From the NCBI GenBank assembly GCA_965370045.1, contig CBDUSI010000081.1, positions 1-20,390 of the forward strand: a DNA stretch of 20,390 nucleotides, given 5' to 3'. This document shows, piece after piece, positions 13,111-19,996 of this stretch (positions within the stretch are counted from its first letter, which is position 1; each line of letters opens with the position of its first letter). The position numbers were made by a program, and so were the translations under genes. The notes beneath the pieces are model-generated. The model worked only from the letters and a program-made list of their open reading frames with translations. It had not been told where the DNA came from and ran no database searches. The stretch comes from CAZONU01 sp965370045 (GTDB taxonomy: Bacteria; Planctomycetota; SZUA-567; JAKLDR01).

Positions 13111-15378
13111 ATGGACGCAACCGTGGACAACACTGCGCCTCCGGATATCGATCCCAGGTCCGGAGGTGCATCCCGGGGCGGGAAGGGGGCCTTCCTGACC
13201 TCGCGTGCCGGCAAGTCGGCGGCGCGTCCCGGCACGGACTTCAAGCTGCGCGACTACCTGCGCGTCCTCATCTATCACTACCGCGTGTTGCTCATCGTCA
13301 GTCTGCTGCCGCTGGCCGGAACGATAGCCTACACCTGGTTCCAACCCAAGCGGTACCGGGCCAGCGCCACTCTCATCCGCGTCGCCGAGGGGAACGCCGC
13401 GCGCCAGTCCAAGGGGGACACCGCGCTGCGCATCGCCCTGGAGACGGTGAAGGGCGGGGATCTCACCGGGCTCGCCGAGAAGCATCTCGGCGAAATGTAC
13501 AAGAAGGAGCCCCTTCCCGGAAAGGTCCCCGAGGGCCCAGCCCTGGCGGCCATGCTGGAAGCCAGCGTCGACGCCCGGGCCGGGGAGCTGACCATAAGCG
13601 CAGCGTCCCAGGCCGACTCGGGCATCGAGCGGGAGTCGGACCAGGGCAAGAGAGTCGCGCGGGTGGCCGACGCTTTCGCCGCGGCGCTCCTGGAGCACAT
13701 CGATAACCAGCGCCGGACAGTCGTAGAGCAGGCGGAGCAGGCCATCCAGAGGCGCATCAAGGACAAGTCCGGCCAGCACCGCAAGGTGCTCACCGACATA
13801 TTCAAGCGCCGGGCCGAGCTGCAGCAGGACGGAGAGCAGTTCATGCCGTTGCCCTCGGAGATCGAGGCGGTCATGTCCCGGCTCGATGGCCTCAAGAAGA
13901 TGCGGCAGGACGCCGTCTTCCGGGACAGGGAGCTCTCCAAACGCCTGGAGCAGCTCAACGCCGCTGTTGAGAAGGCCGGCGGCGAGGTGCCCGGTCTGGA
14001 CATAAACGACCTCAAGAAAGCGCTCATCCAGACGGAGATGGCCCTGGCCCGCGCGGAGATCAGGTACAAGCCCGAGCATCCCACCTACAAGAAACGCAAG
14101 GGCGAGCGCGACCAACTCCAGGAGAAGGTCCGCGAGCACGGCGGCGGAACCCGCACCGACCTGGGACGCCTCCAGGCTCAGCGGGACATCGTGGAAGCCG
14201 AGCAGCAGGGCGTCCGCGCGCGCAGGGGAACGATAGACGAGACCATCAAGGACGCGAAGGGAAAGCTCGATGCGGTGATGGCCAAGCTCAAGACCGGTGA
14301 TGTCGACGAGAAGTTCGCGGAGATGCTCCGCCAGAGGCAAGTGCTGGAGGTCACCATCGCCAGCCTGCACAAGCGGCTGGAAGGGATGGAGAGTTCGGTC
14401 TCAAGCCCGCTGCCCCGTCTGGCGTTGCTCAGGGAGGCGGTCGCGCCGGCGAGCCATTATTCACCCCGCTGGAGCATCAACCTGGCTTTCGGTCTGGGCC
14501 TTGCGGTGCTTCTCGTCCTGTTCGCGGCCTTTATCGCCGAGAACCTGGAGGACCGCATCCGCGACCAGCGCGACCTCATGCAGCACTTCGACCTGCCCTT
14601 CCTGGGGCCGGTGCCCCTCTGGCGGGAGGGCGAGCCCCTGCTCATTGACCTGGACCGCCCGCGCGCGGTGATCGCCGACGTCTACGGGGTGCTGCGCAAC
14701 AACATCGGTTACGCCCTGCCCCCCGGCGTGCCCAAGGTGCTGCTGGTGGCCAGCAGCGTGGTTGGCGAGGGCAAGAGCACCATCGCCGCCAACCTGGCCA
14801 TCTCCTACTGCCTGGACGGCAACAACGTGCTGCTCATCGACACCGACCTGCGCCGCCCGCGGGCCCACCGCCTGCTCGAGCGGCTCTGCCCGCAGGCCGG
14901 CGACTCAGCGGGCCTGAGCGGGTACCTGGCCGGGCGCGTGGGGATGGAGGAAATCCTATTCCAGGCCAGCGTGCCGGGGCTGAGCATCATCAGCGCCGGC
15001 AAGGGGGCCGTCAACCCCTCGAAGCTGCTGGGCTCCGCCGAGATGCGCGCGCTGATCGACACGGTTGTGCAGTCTTTCGACGCGGTGGTCCTCGACGGGC
15101 CGGCGGTCCTGCCGGTGGTGGACAGCACGGTGGTCAGCCGGCTGGCCAGCGGGGTGCTGCTGGTGGTGGCCTCCAAGCGAGCGCCGGCCGAGCAGGTGTC
15201 CACGGCCATCGCCCGCCTGGAGCACGTCAAGGCCCCGATCATCGGCATGGTGCTGAACCGCCAGCCGGGCGGCTCGCACGGATACTACCACTACTACGGC
15301 AGCCGCTACGGCTACGGTTACGGGTCCGGCTACGGCTACAGCCATCGCGGTGGCGAGGAGCAGTCCGGCACGGAGTAG
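13111..15378 (+). CDS. Wzz/BY-kinase exopolysaccharide co-polymerase and tyrosine autokinase
   Basis: I start at the ATG at 13111, with GAGG close upstream; an upstream in-frame extension reads like non-coding sequence. The product has 755 residues. A first membrane segment (about 56-76) and a Wzz-type periplasmic region with long coiled coils (about 195-430) are followed by a second membrane segment (about 455-475). The cytoplasmic kinase has Walker A ASSVVGEGKST (K555), Walker A' VLLIDTDLRRP (D577, D579) and Walker B VVLDGP (D662). The tail holds nine tyrosines between 725 and 743, the usual autophosphorylation cluster. Such proteins control chain length and export of Wzx/Wzy-type exopolysaccharides. 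No polymerase, flippase or outer-membrane exporter lies in the window. Confidence 0.94.
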   Translation: MDATVDNTAPPDIDPRSGGASRGGKGAFLTSRAGKSAARPGTDFKLRDYLRVLIYHYRVLLIVSLLPLAGTIAYTWFQPKRYRASATLIRVAEGNAARQSKGDTALRIALETVKGGDLTGLAEKHLGEMYKKEPLPGKVPEGPALAAMLEASVDARAGELTISAASQADSGIERESDQGKRVARVADAFAAALLEHIDNQRRTVVEQAEQAIQRRIKDKSGQHRKVLTDIFKRRAELQQDGEQFMPLPSEIEAVMSRLDGLKKMRQDAVFRDRELSKRLEQLNAAVEKAGGEVPGLDINDLKKALIQTEMALARAEIRYKPEHPTYKKRKGERDQLQEKVREHGGGTRTDLGRLQAQRDIVEAEQQGVRARRGTIDETIKDAKGKLDAVMAKLKTGDVDEKFAEMLRQRQVLEVTIASLHKRLEGMESSVSSPLPRLALLREAVAPASHYSPRWSINLAFGLGLAVLLVLFAAFIAENLEDRIRDQRDLMQHFDLPFLGPVPLWREGEPLLIDLDRPRAVIADVYGVLRNNIGYALPPGVPKVLLVASSVVGEGKSTIAANLAISYCLDGNNVLLIDTDLRRPRAHRLLERLCPQAGDSAGLSGYLAGRVGMEEILFQASVPGLSIISAGKGAVNPSKLLGSAEMRALIDTVVQSFDAVVLDGPAVLPVVDSTVVSRLASGVLLVVASKRAPAEQVSTAIARLEHVKAPIIGMVLNRQPGGSHGYYHYYGSRYGYGYGSGYGYSHRGGEEQSGTE

Positions 15379-15532
15379 CGTCGGGGCCGCGGTCACTTCC
15401 TGATGCGGCAGGGTTATCTCCGCTTGCCCGCGTCTTCCGTATACTTCCACGCAGAACAGTGGCGCTTGTCTTGCGAGTACCCAGAGTGCAGAGTCAATCA
15501 GCCGCAGACGCGCCGGGAGCGAGTGCGGGTAC

Positions 15533-15874
15533 TTATTCGGCGGCGCCTTCGGCCGGGGCGGGTTCGTTGGCGGGGGCCTCGGCTTCCTTGGCGACCAGGC
15601 CGGGGTTCAGGGTGGCGCGCAGCTCCTTGTAGGGCCGGAAGCGCACGGTTTTCTTGGCCGGCACCTGGACGGCCTCGCCGGTGCGCGGGTTGCGCGCGGT
15701 GCGGGCCTTGAGCTTCACGACGCGCAGGACCCCCAGGCCGGGCAGCGGCACCTCGCCCTTCTTGTCCAGTTCCTTGGTCAGCAGCTTGGCCAGCCCGTCG
15801 TAGAAGCGCTCCACGTTGGCCTTGCTGATTCCGCAGTGGCGCAGGATACCCTCGACGAGATCGTCTTTGGTCAT
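15533..15874 (-). CDS. HU/IHF-family DNA-binding protein
   Basis: The 113-residue protein carries the histone-like fold in residues 1-93: helical MTKDDLVEGILRHCGISKANVERFYDGLAKLL, then LPGLGVLRVVKLKARTARNPRTGE, where RNPRTGE is the tip of the DNA-binding arm, and VRFRPYKELRATLN. An acidic, Ala/Pro/Glu-rich tail of about 20 residues extends beyond the usual 90-residue length. It bends and compacts DNA as a dimer. AGGAGA precedes the ATG at good spacing. It starts 40 nt after the stop of the HAD gene on the same strand and may be cotranscribed with it. The acidic tail might temper DNA binding; that is inference. Confidence 0.93.
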   Translation of the reverse strand: MTKDDLVEGILRHCGISKANVERFYDGLAKLLTKELDKKGEVPLPGLGVLRVVKLKARTARNPRTGEAVQVPAKKTVRFRPYKELRATLNPGLVAKEAEAPANEPAPAEGAAE

Positions 15875-15914
15875 CGGGCTTCTCCTTCTTTCAAGGGAGG
15901 TCCGCCGCGCCCGG

Positions 15915-16802
15915 TCAACTCTTCCAGGGCGGCAGCTCCGGCAGATACGTGTCGAACTCGGCTATCAGCGACTCCTCGTACTCCCCGGCGTAGGTGCCGG
16001 CAAAGAAACGATCGGCGGCCTCCTCGAAGAAGCGCTTCCAGCTAGCCTCCTCGGCGCCGGGGTTGACCGGGTAGAAGAGCGTCCCGTTGGCCTTGGCGGC
16101 CTTCATGTCTCCCGGCGCGTCGCCGACCATGAGTATCTTGCCGTCTTCGTACTTGCCGACCGCGGACAGCGCCAGGTGGTCCTTCTTGGAGCCGTGCTCC
16201 TGCCCGGCGATTATGCGCGTGAACTTGGTGATGTCGTGCTCGGCCCACTCGCGTTCCAGGGCCTCGATGGGCGTGGCGCTGACCACCAGGACGTCGGCCT
16301 GCCCGGCGATCTTCTCCAATGATTCACGCAAGAATGGAAAGGGAGCCACGCCCGCCACGATCTCGCCGATCATCTTGTTGACCTCGTAGCTCCAGCCCTG
16401 GGCGCGCAGCAGGTCCGGATGTCCGCTGCGCTCGACCTCGGCGTCCAGCGTGGGGTTGCCCAGCTTGGTCTCGCGCTCCGTCCACTCGCGGACGCCCTCC
16501 GCCTTGGGTATCTCGACGCCGCGGCGCACGACTTCAGGACGCTCGGCGACCAGGTCCAGCACGCGGGTCAGCGCCAGGAAGCGGTTGCAGCCCCGGGTCT
16601 TCGAGTAAAGGTTGACGAAGTCCCAGGCCTCGCGGGCGTACTTGGCCACCGCGGCCATGCCCCAGTGCTTGACGGTCATGGGGCAGAAGCAGTCTTTGTG
16701 TTTGACTTCCATCGTGTCAAAAGCGCAGCCGTCGGAGTCCACGCCGATGAAGAACTCCTTCTGGGCCTTATGATCGCGCAGAATCGCCTGGGGGTCGCTC
16801 AT
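15915..16802 (-). CDS. HAD-superfamily hydrolase
   Basis: The 295-residue protein shows the four HAD motifs. Motif I is D22-S-D24 in FFIGVDSDGCAFDT, with D22 as nucleophile. Motif II is S175 in LVVSATP. Motif III is K206 or K207 in HGSKKDH. Motif IV is D228/D232 in MVGDAPGDMKAAK. A large helical cap lies between motifs I and II (about residues 30-165), which fits a C1-cap phosphatase or phosphatase-like enzyme for a small phosphorylated substrate. The substrate is not evident. AGGAGA sits 7 nt before the ATG, and its promoter is at 16842-16870. That promoter and the first five codons are duplicated at 17670-17805. Confidence 0.9.
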   Translation of the reverse strand: MSDPQAILRDHKAQKEFFIGVDSDGCAFDTMEVKHKDCFCPMTVKHWGMAAVAKYAREAWDFVNLYSKTRGCNRFLALTRVLDLVAERPEVVRRGVEIPKAEGVREWTERETKLGNPTLDAEVERSGHPDLLRAQGWSYEVNKMIGEIVAGVAPFPFLRESLEKIAGQADVLVVSATPIEALEREWAEHDITKFTRIIAGQEHGSKKDHLALSAVGKYEDGKILMVGDAPGDMKAAKANGTLFYPVNPGAEEASWKRFFEEAADRFFAGTYAGEYEESLIAEFDTYLPELPPWKS

Positions 16803-16915
16803 GCTGGTGTCTCCTGGTCTCGGGTTTCGTTGATGGCGCGCAGTCTACTCACAACCGCGCGCGCCTGCAAGCGCGGGAAGATTAGGTCAGTCTGGAGTCT
16901 GGAGGGGTGGGGTTA
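16788..16915. repeat. Direct repeat copy A: HAD promoter, RBS and first codons
   Basis: This 128-bp segment is about 90% identical by eye to 17670-17805 in the same orientation. It holds the HAD promoter, leader, ribosome site, ATG and first five codons (MSDPQ). Differences are about ten scattered substitutions, a 2-bp gap and an insertion of about 9 bp in copy B. The offset between copies is about 880-890 bp. Confidence 0.88.
16842..16870 (-). promoter_or_regulatory. HAD gene promoter (copy A)
   Basis: On the minus strand TTGCAG (16870-16865), 17 bp, then TAGACT (16847-16842). The predicted start near 16835 gives a leader of about 33 nt. The same hexamers and spacing are conserved in copy B. 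Confidence 0.6.
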
Positions 16916-16936
16916 GAGAGTGATACGAAGCGTTGG

Positions 16937-17230
16937 TTACCCCGCAAGAATCGACGCAAGGCTGGGGTGGTTGACTATTCTCTGCGGTCGGCGTACATCA
17001 TACTGCACGACCACTTTCTCGACAAGCGTCCCATTGCAGCGTTCCAGTATCTCGAAGCCGAGCAGCACGCCATTGGCATCAAGGTCAAGAAGAACCTTCC
17101 CGTCGGCGACTTCCATAGTGCGGTCGATTTCGCCGTCTCGTATCTGCACATACGCTGCGAAGAAGTCCCCGCGCTCGTCAGTAGACACCATGACCTCCAC
17201 ATGCTCTGGGGGGGTGATTGTTGGGCTCAT
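16937..17230 (-). CDS. DUF2283-family protein, likely antitoxin-like partner
   Basis: The 97-residue protein contains the short DUF2283 pattern: AYVQIRDGEIDRTMEVADG followed by VLLDLDANGVLLGFEILE. The usual family is about 60-80 residues; this one carries a C-terminal extension (RPQRIVNHPSLASILAG). Its ATG overlaps the TGA of the upstream DUF4258 gene by 4 nt, so the two are translationally coupled. DUF2283 genes commonly sit directly beside DUF4258 genes, and I infer the small acidic protein neutralises its partner. The family is a recognition from memory of its pattern, and the toxin-antitoxin role is inference. Confidence 0.72.
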   Translation of the reverse strand: MSPTITPPEHVEVMVSTDERGDFFAAYVQIRDGEIDRTMEVADGKVLLDLDANGVLLGFEILERCNGTLVEKVVVQYDVRRPQRIVNHPSLASILAG

Positions 17231-17463
17231 CGTCTATCCTCCCAGTAGGCGGTCTTCACAATCCTGGGTGCTCCCGCCTTACTTTGTATGAACACCACTT
17301 TAAGCGTTCGGTCATCCATCTCTTTTCGCGCCTTGAAGGTCTTCCCGTCATCATCTCCTGTTATGTCATCGGCGTAATTAACCGCATCCTGAATGTTCTG
17401 CCGGGTGATTCTCCTTTGTTCCATGCGCAGCCCGGCATGATGTGTAAGAATGATTCTGTCCAC
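17227..17463 (-). CDS. DUF4258-family protein, likely RelE-like toxin
   Basis: The 78-residue protein starts at GTG directly after an in-frame stop, so no earlier start is possible; its ribosome site is weak. It fits DUF4258: ILTHHAGLRMEQRRITRQNI near the start (the family's H...RM..R.I...D pattern), then TFKARKEMDDRTLKVVFIQ and RIVKTAYW at the end. DUF4258 proteins share the compact RelE/BrnT-like fold and are often predicted as ribonuclease toxins. It overlaps the DUF2283 gene by ATGA. The nearest upstream promoter is the duplicated HAD promoter at 17722-17750, about 260 bp away. Toxicity is inferred from family and layout. Confidence 0.74.
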   Translation of the reverse strand: MDRIILTHHAGLRMEQRRITRQNIQDAVNYADDITGDDDGKTFKARKEMDDRTLKVVFIQSKAGAPRIVKTAYWEDRR

Positions 17464-17669
17464 CTATTCAGTCTATCCGGGCATGGAGTTGGCCGCAAGT
17501 AACTCTCCGCCCTGACTTCCGAGGTCCGTTCACCCATTCCCGCAGCCCCCCCTCCCCCCAGGACTCCAGTCTCCTCCCAATTAAGTTTGGCGCCTATAGG
17601 GCCGGAAGTCAAGGGGCGGAGTTGTTACCGGCAAGTGGGGAATCAAGTTCTGTGCCCCCGGAATACCCC
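17464..17669. repeat. Imperfect inverted repeat in the TA upstream spacer
   Basis: The arms 17492-17521 and 17603-17632 are roughly 30 bp and pair with a few mismatches and gaps. Matching cores are CTCCGCCC with TGACTTCCG on the left, and CGGAAGTCA with GGGCGGAG on the right. The interior includes C7-T-C6 and a CCTATAGG palindrome. No gene is supported in this stretch. It may be a remnant of a small mobile element or a long regulatory hairpin. Confidence 0.5.
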
Positions 17670-17682
17670 CTGAGGGTCGCTC
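17641..17682 (-). CDS. 13-codon leader ORF from truncated HAD start
   Basis: Copy B keeps the HAD ribosome site and ATG (17682-17680). It reads MSDPQ like HAD, then diverges to GVFRGHRT and stops. The ribosome site AGGAGA is intact at the same spacing, so this peptide is probably translated if promoter B is active. It is more likely a relic of duplication than a functional peptide. Confidence 0.4.
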
Positions 17683-17805
17683 ATGCCGGTGTCTCCTGGT
17701 CTCGGGTCACGTTGACGGCGCAGTCTACTCACAATCGCGCGCGCCTGCAAGCGCGGGAAGCCGGCAAGGGATCAGGTCAGGCTGGAGTTAAGAGGGGTGG
17801 GGTTA
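17670..17805. repeat. Direct repeat copy B: duplicated HAD promoter segment
   Basis: This segment matches 16788-16915 in the same orientation and lies between the TIR gene and the DUF4258-DUF2283 pair. It carries an intact promoter, ribosome site, ATG and the first five HAD codons. After these the sequence no longer resembles HAD. The break point lies just past codon five. Confidence 0.88.
17722..17750 (-). promoter_or_regulatory. Duplicated promoter (copy B) facing the DUF4258-DUF2283 pair
   Basis: TTGCAG (17750-17745), 17 bp, TAGACT (17727-17722) on the minus strand. The two hexamers are identical to those of the HAD promoter, with one change in the spacer. The next annotated genes downstream are DUF4258 and DUF2283, so this copy could drive them. 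Confidence 0.55.
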
Positions 17806-17845
17806 TGGGTGGTCGCGGAAATCCTTCAGTGGACAATGACAAGAG

Positions 17846-18925
17846 CTATTCGATCACACCCCGTTTGATCAAGTATCCGCGGCCCTTATGAGTCAGCTGA
17901 TAACGATCTGGGATACCAACAATCACGTTGTGTACGCAACTCACCAACTGGTATTCTTGTACAAGCTCATCCAGATAGTACTTGGCCTTTCCCTCGGATA
18001 GGCCTGCCGAGGCAGCCACAGCGCTGACGGTCGCCTGCTGTTCGCCCAGCTTGGATACGGCAACAAGAACTTCGAACTCGACATCCTTATCCTTCAGAGG
18101 ATCCGCATAGTCGGTAGGCGCATCAGGAGAAGCGGCTAATGCAGACGGCTGGGGCTGGGAAACCAATGTCCGTCCTGCCTGGAGCACATCCTCGATGTGG
18201 CCCTCCAGGGCAGCAGGTAGTTCTGGCTTGATACCGAGTTCGGCAGCAAGGTCACTTACAAGCTGGTGTAGCTGCGAGCGGTTGTCGCACCGTAGCGCGT
18301 TGATGCTTCCCAGAGGGCCATCGAAGACCTTCTTGTCGGTGCCGGGTGTGAGCACCGGAAGAAGGTGTTTTCGTGCGCCCCATCGAGCACCAAGCTCGAA
18401 AGTAACATACATTGACTCAAGACTCGCAGGTGAGATAACACCGAGGAACGCGCGGGCGTCGTGAACTTCTGTGCGGAGTTCTTCCTCGGTGTTGGCACCA
18501 CCACGCAAGCGATAGCCGTCCACACTAGTGCATAGAATCTCGGCGGCGCTCAGACGCAACCCAGCCCTAAGGAGCTCTACTAGCGGGCAAACAATAGCCA
18601 AATCCTTGGAGCTATGACTGACGAATAGACTTAACATTTGGGTCGACTCCTCCTGCTTAGCTTCAACCGCGCTGACTCTCTGGACCGTCGTCTGGTAATG
18701 CGCTCGGATGCTTCCCATGCCCTGCATGAACCCCGGGTCGGTCACGATGTATTGCTCGGTTATGCCGCTGGGCAAAAGGCGTTCGAACACATCCCCTTCC
18801 TCGATGGGAATCTTGGGATCAGCGGAAAATATCTTCCGGGTCTGAACCGACGCTCTAATTTTCTCAAAGCGCCTCCCGTCCCTCTTTACGAGAGTGACAC
18901 GGTCCTTGAGCATTGATCTAAGCAT
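17846..18925 (-). CDS. TIR-domain protein with N-terminal module and winged helix
   Basis: I start at the ATG at 18925, with AAAGGTG just upstream; a GTG 15 nt earlier overlaps that site and is less likely. The product has 359 residues. Residues 1-82 are a beta-rich module (KDRVTLVKRDGRR...PIEEGDVFERLLPSG...VTDPGFMQGMGSIRAHYQ). Residues 98-232 are a TIR domain: LSLFVSHSSKD at the start, then EEELRTEVHDARAFLGVISP and E177 in FELGARWG, the likely NADase glutamate. After a linker, residues 281-359 form a winged helix (VSAVAASAGLSEGKAKYYLDEL...YQLTHKGRGYL). Many bacterial TIR proteins deplete or convert NAD in phage defence. G+C is clearly below the neighbours, suggesting transfer. Function here is inferred. 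Confidence 0.87.
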   Translation of the reverse strand: MLRSMLKDRVTLVKRDGRRFEKIRASVQTRKIFSADPKIPIEEGDVFERLLPSGITEQYIVTDPGFMQGMGSIRAHYQTTVQRVSAVEAKQEESTQMLSLFVSHSSKDLAIVCPLVELLRAGLRLSAAEILCTSVDGYRLRGGANTEEELRTEVHDARAFLGVISPASLESMYVTFELGARWGARKHLLPVLTPGTDKKVFDGPLGSINALRCDNRSQLHQLVSDLAAELGIKPELPAALEGHIEDVLQAGRTLVSQPQPSALAASPDAPTDYADPLKDKDVEFEVLVAVSKLGEQQATVSAVAASAGLSEGKAKYYLDELVQEYQLVSCVHNVIVGIPDRYQLTHKGRGYLIKRGVIE

Positions 18926-18967
18926 TGGCGCACCTTTCACCGCTGGGCTTGCAGCATCCTCCCCCTG

Positions 18968-19771
18968 TCACCAGATCAGCGTGGCGGAGCGTGTGTCAGT
19001 GTGGAGGCCCACGCGGGCCTTCATCACCTCTGCGGGGACGTCATAGACCACATGAGCGTGAACGGTCAGCCGTGGTTGCACAATGACTCTCGCGGACAGG
19101 GGCTTCTTGATGCCAATCACGCGCACCGGCTTGTAGGTGGCGCCTTCCCACTTGAGCGTCAGGTTGCCGAGGTGGCAGACCTTGGCGACCGTGCCAGTGT
19201 TCTTGATTGAGACGTCGACGATAATAAAGACGCCGGAGGGCTTGAGCGTCTCGTCGGGTCGGCCACCACCTGTAACGGGATAAGAACTCAGGCGCTTCCA
19301 CGGAGCCCACTTGACGACCAGGTCCGGGCCAATTTTGCAGACGGCCCATTCCTGGCCGCGCGAGCCTTCAATCTTGATCTCGCTTCCCGCTGATCTCACC
19401 CTCTCCTGTGCCGGCGGTGGCGGTGGTGGAACGTAGGGGGCGGTCGGGCGGCGTGAGCGCGTCGGCTGCGGCGTGGAGCGCCGGCGACCGGTGCGGCTGA
19501 GGGCGACTATGAATAGCAGCGAGAATATACCCAGCGCCGTGAGGCCGACGGCCACCCAGTGGCCGGGTATCCCGCCGAAGGACAGGCTGTCAAGGATGCC
19601 GGAACCGCCTCGCGCCTCGCGCTTCGCCTTGCGCCGATTCTCCCGGTGCATCGTGGCTTCCTTCTTGGCCGCGGCGACGCAGCGCGGGCAGACGATCCTG
19701 TCTTCGATGGGCCTGGCCGCCTCGCTGCTCACTTGGCGGCCGCATATCTCGCAGTTTACCAAGTGCGGCAT
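18968..19771 (-). CDS. Zinc-ribbon membrane protein with extracytoplasmic beta domain
   Basis: The 267-residue protein begins with a treble-clef/zinc-ribbon-like motif (C7 and C10 in NCEICGR, C28 and C31 in VCPRC). A Lys/Arg-rich helix (36-54) and one membrane segment (about 72-92) follow. Then come a Ser/Thr/Pro-rich linker with PPPPPP, and a C-terminal domain (about 125-267) whose strands SGVFIIVDVSIKNTGTVAKV, NLTLKWEGATYKPV and LTVHAHVVYDVPAEV recall Ig-like DUF4352 domains. The topology would put the zinc site inside and the beta domain outside. GGGAGGAG precedes the ATG. It lies 42 bp upstream of the TIR gene on the same strand and may share its transcript. The function is unknown. Confidence 0.83.
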   Translation of the reverse strand: MPHLVNCEICGRQVSSEAARPIEDRIVCPRCVAAAKKEATMHRENRRKAKREARGGSGILDSLSFGGIPGHWVAVGLTALGIFSLLFIVALSRTGRRRSTPQPTRSRRPTAPYVPPPPPPAQERVRSAGSEIKIEGSRGQEWAVCKIGPDLVVKWAPWKRLSSYPVTGGGRPDETLKPSGVFIIVDVSIKNTGTVAKVCHLGNLTLKWEGATYKPVRVIGIKKPLSARVIVQPRLTVHAHVVYDVPAEVMKARVGLHTDTRSATLIW

Positions 19772-19801
19772 ACTCCGGCTCCTCCCACTTCCCTCTTAAA
19801 T

Positions 19802-19830
19802 AGTATAACCCGCTGAGGCCCCGCCGTCAA
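19802..19830 (-). promoter_or_regulatory. Near-consensus promoter for the zinc-ribbon gene
   Basis: On the minus strand TTGACG (19830-19825), 17 bp, then TATACT (19807-19802), one mismatch from consensus in each hexamer. The predicted start near 19795 leaves about 24 nt before the ATG, containing the ribosome site GGGAGGAG. Confidence 0.72.
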
Positions 19831-19961
19831 CCCCAAACCCGGAATTCTGATTACCGGCTATCTCAACCAGCGATTCTCGCCCTGAACCCCGCTTTTGTAC
19901 GCCTATAAGCAACTCTACCCCAGCCACTTGCATTTTCTCCCCATTATTCTGTATTATCTGC

Positions 19962-19990
19962 TTGACATTCGGGCGTATTCGGTGTATAAT
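19962..19990 (+). promoter_or_regulatory. Perfect-consensus sigma-70 promoter
   Basis: TTGACA (19962-19967), 17 bp, TATAAT (19985-19990): both hexamers and the spacing are exact. Transcription would begin near 19997, at the left edge of the inverted repeat, and run into the partial gene at 20041. Full consensus is uncommon and suggests a strong, or otherwise repressed, promoter. Confidence 0.8.
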
Positions 19991-19996
19991 ACTATT

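Noticed and set aside
15476..15533. AGTACCC/GGGTACT inverted pair between BY-kinase and HU genes as a terminator
   Set aside because: The 7-bp arms are separated by 44 nt with no T run, too weak for an intrinsic terminator.
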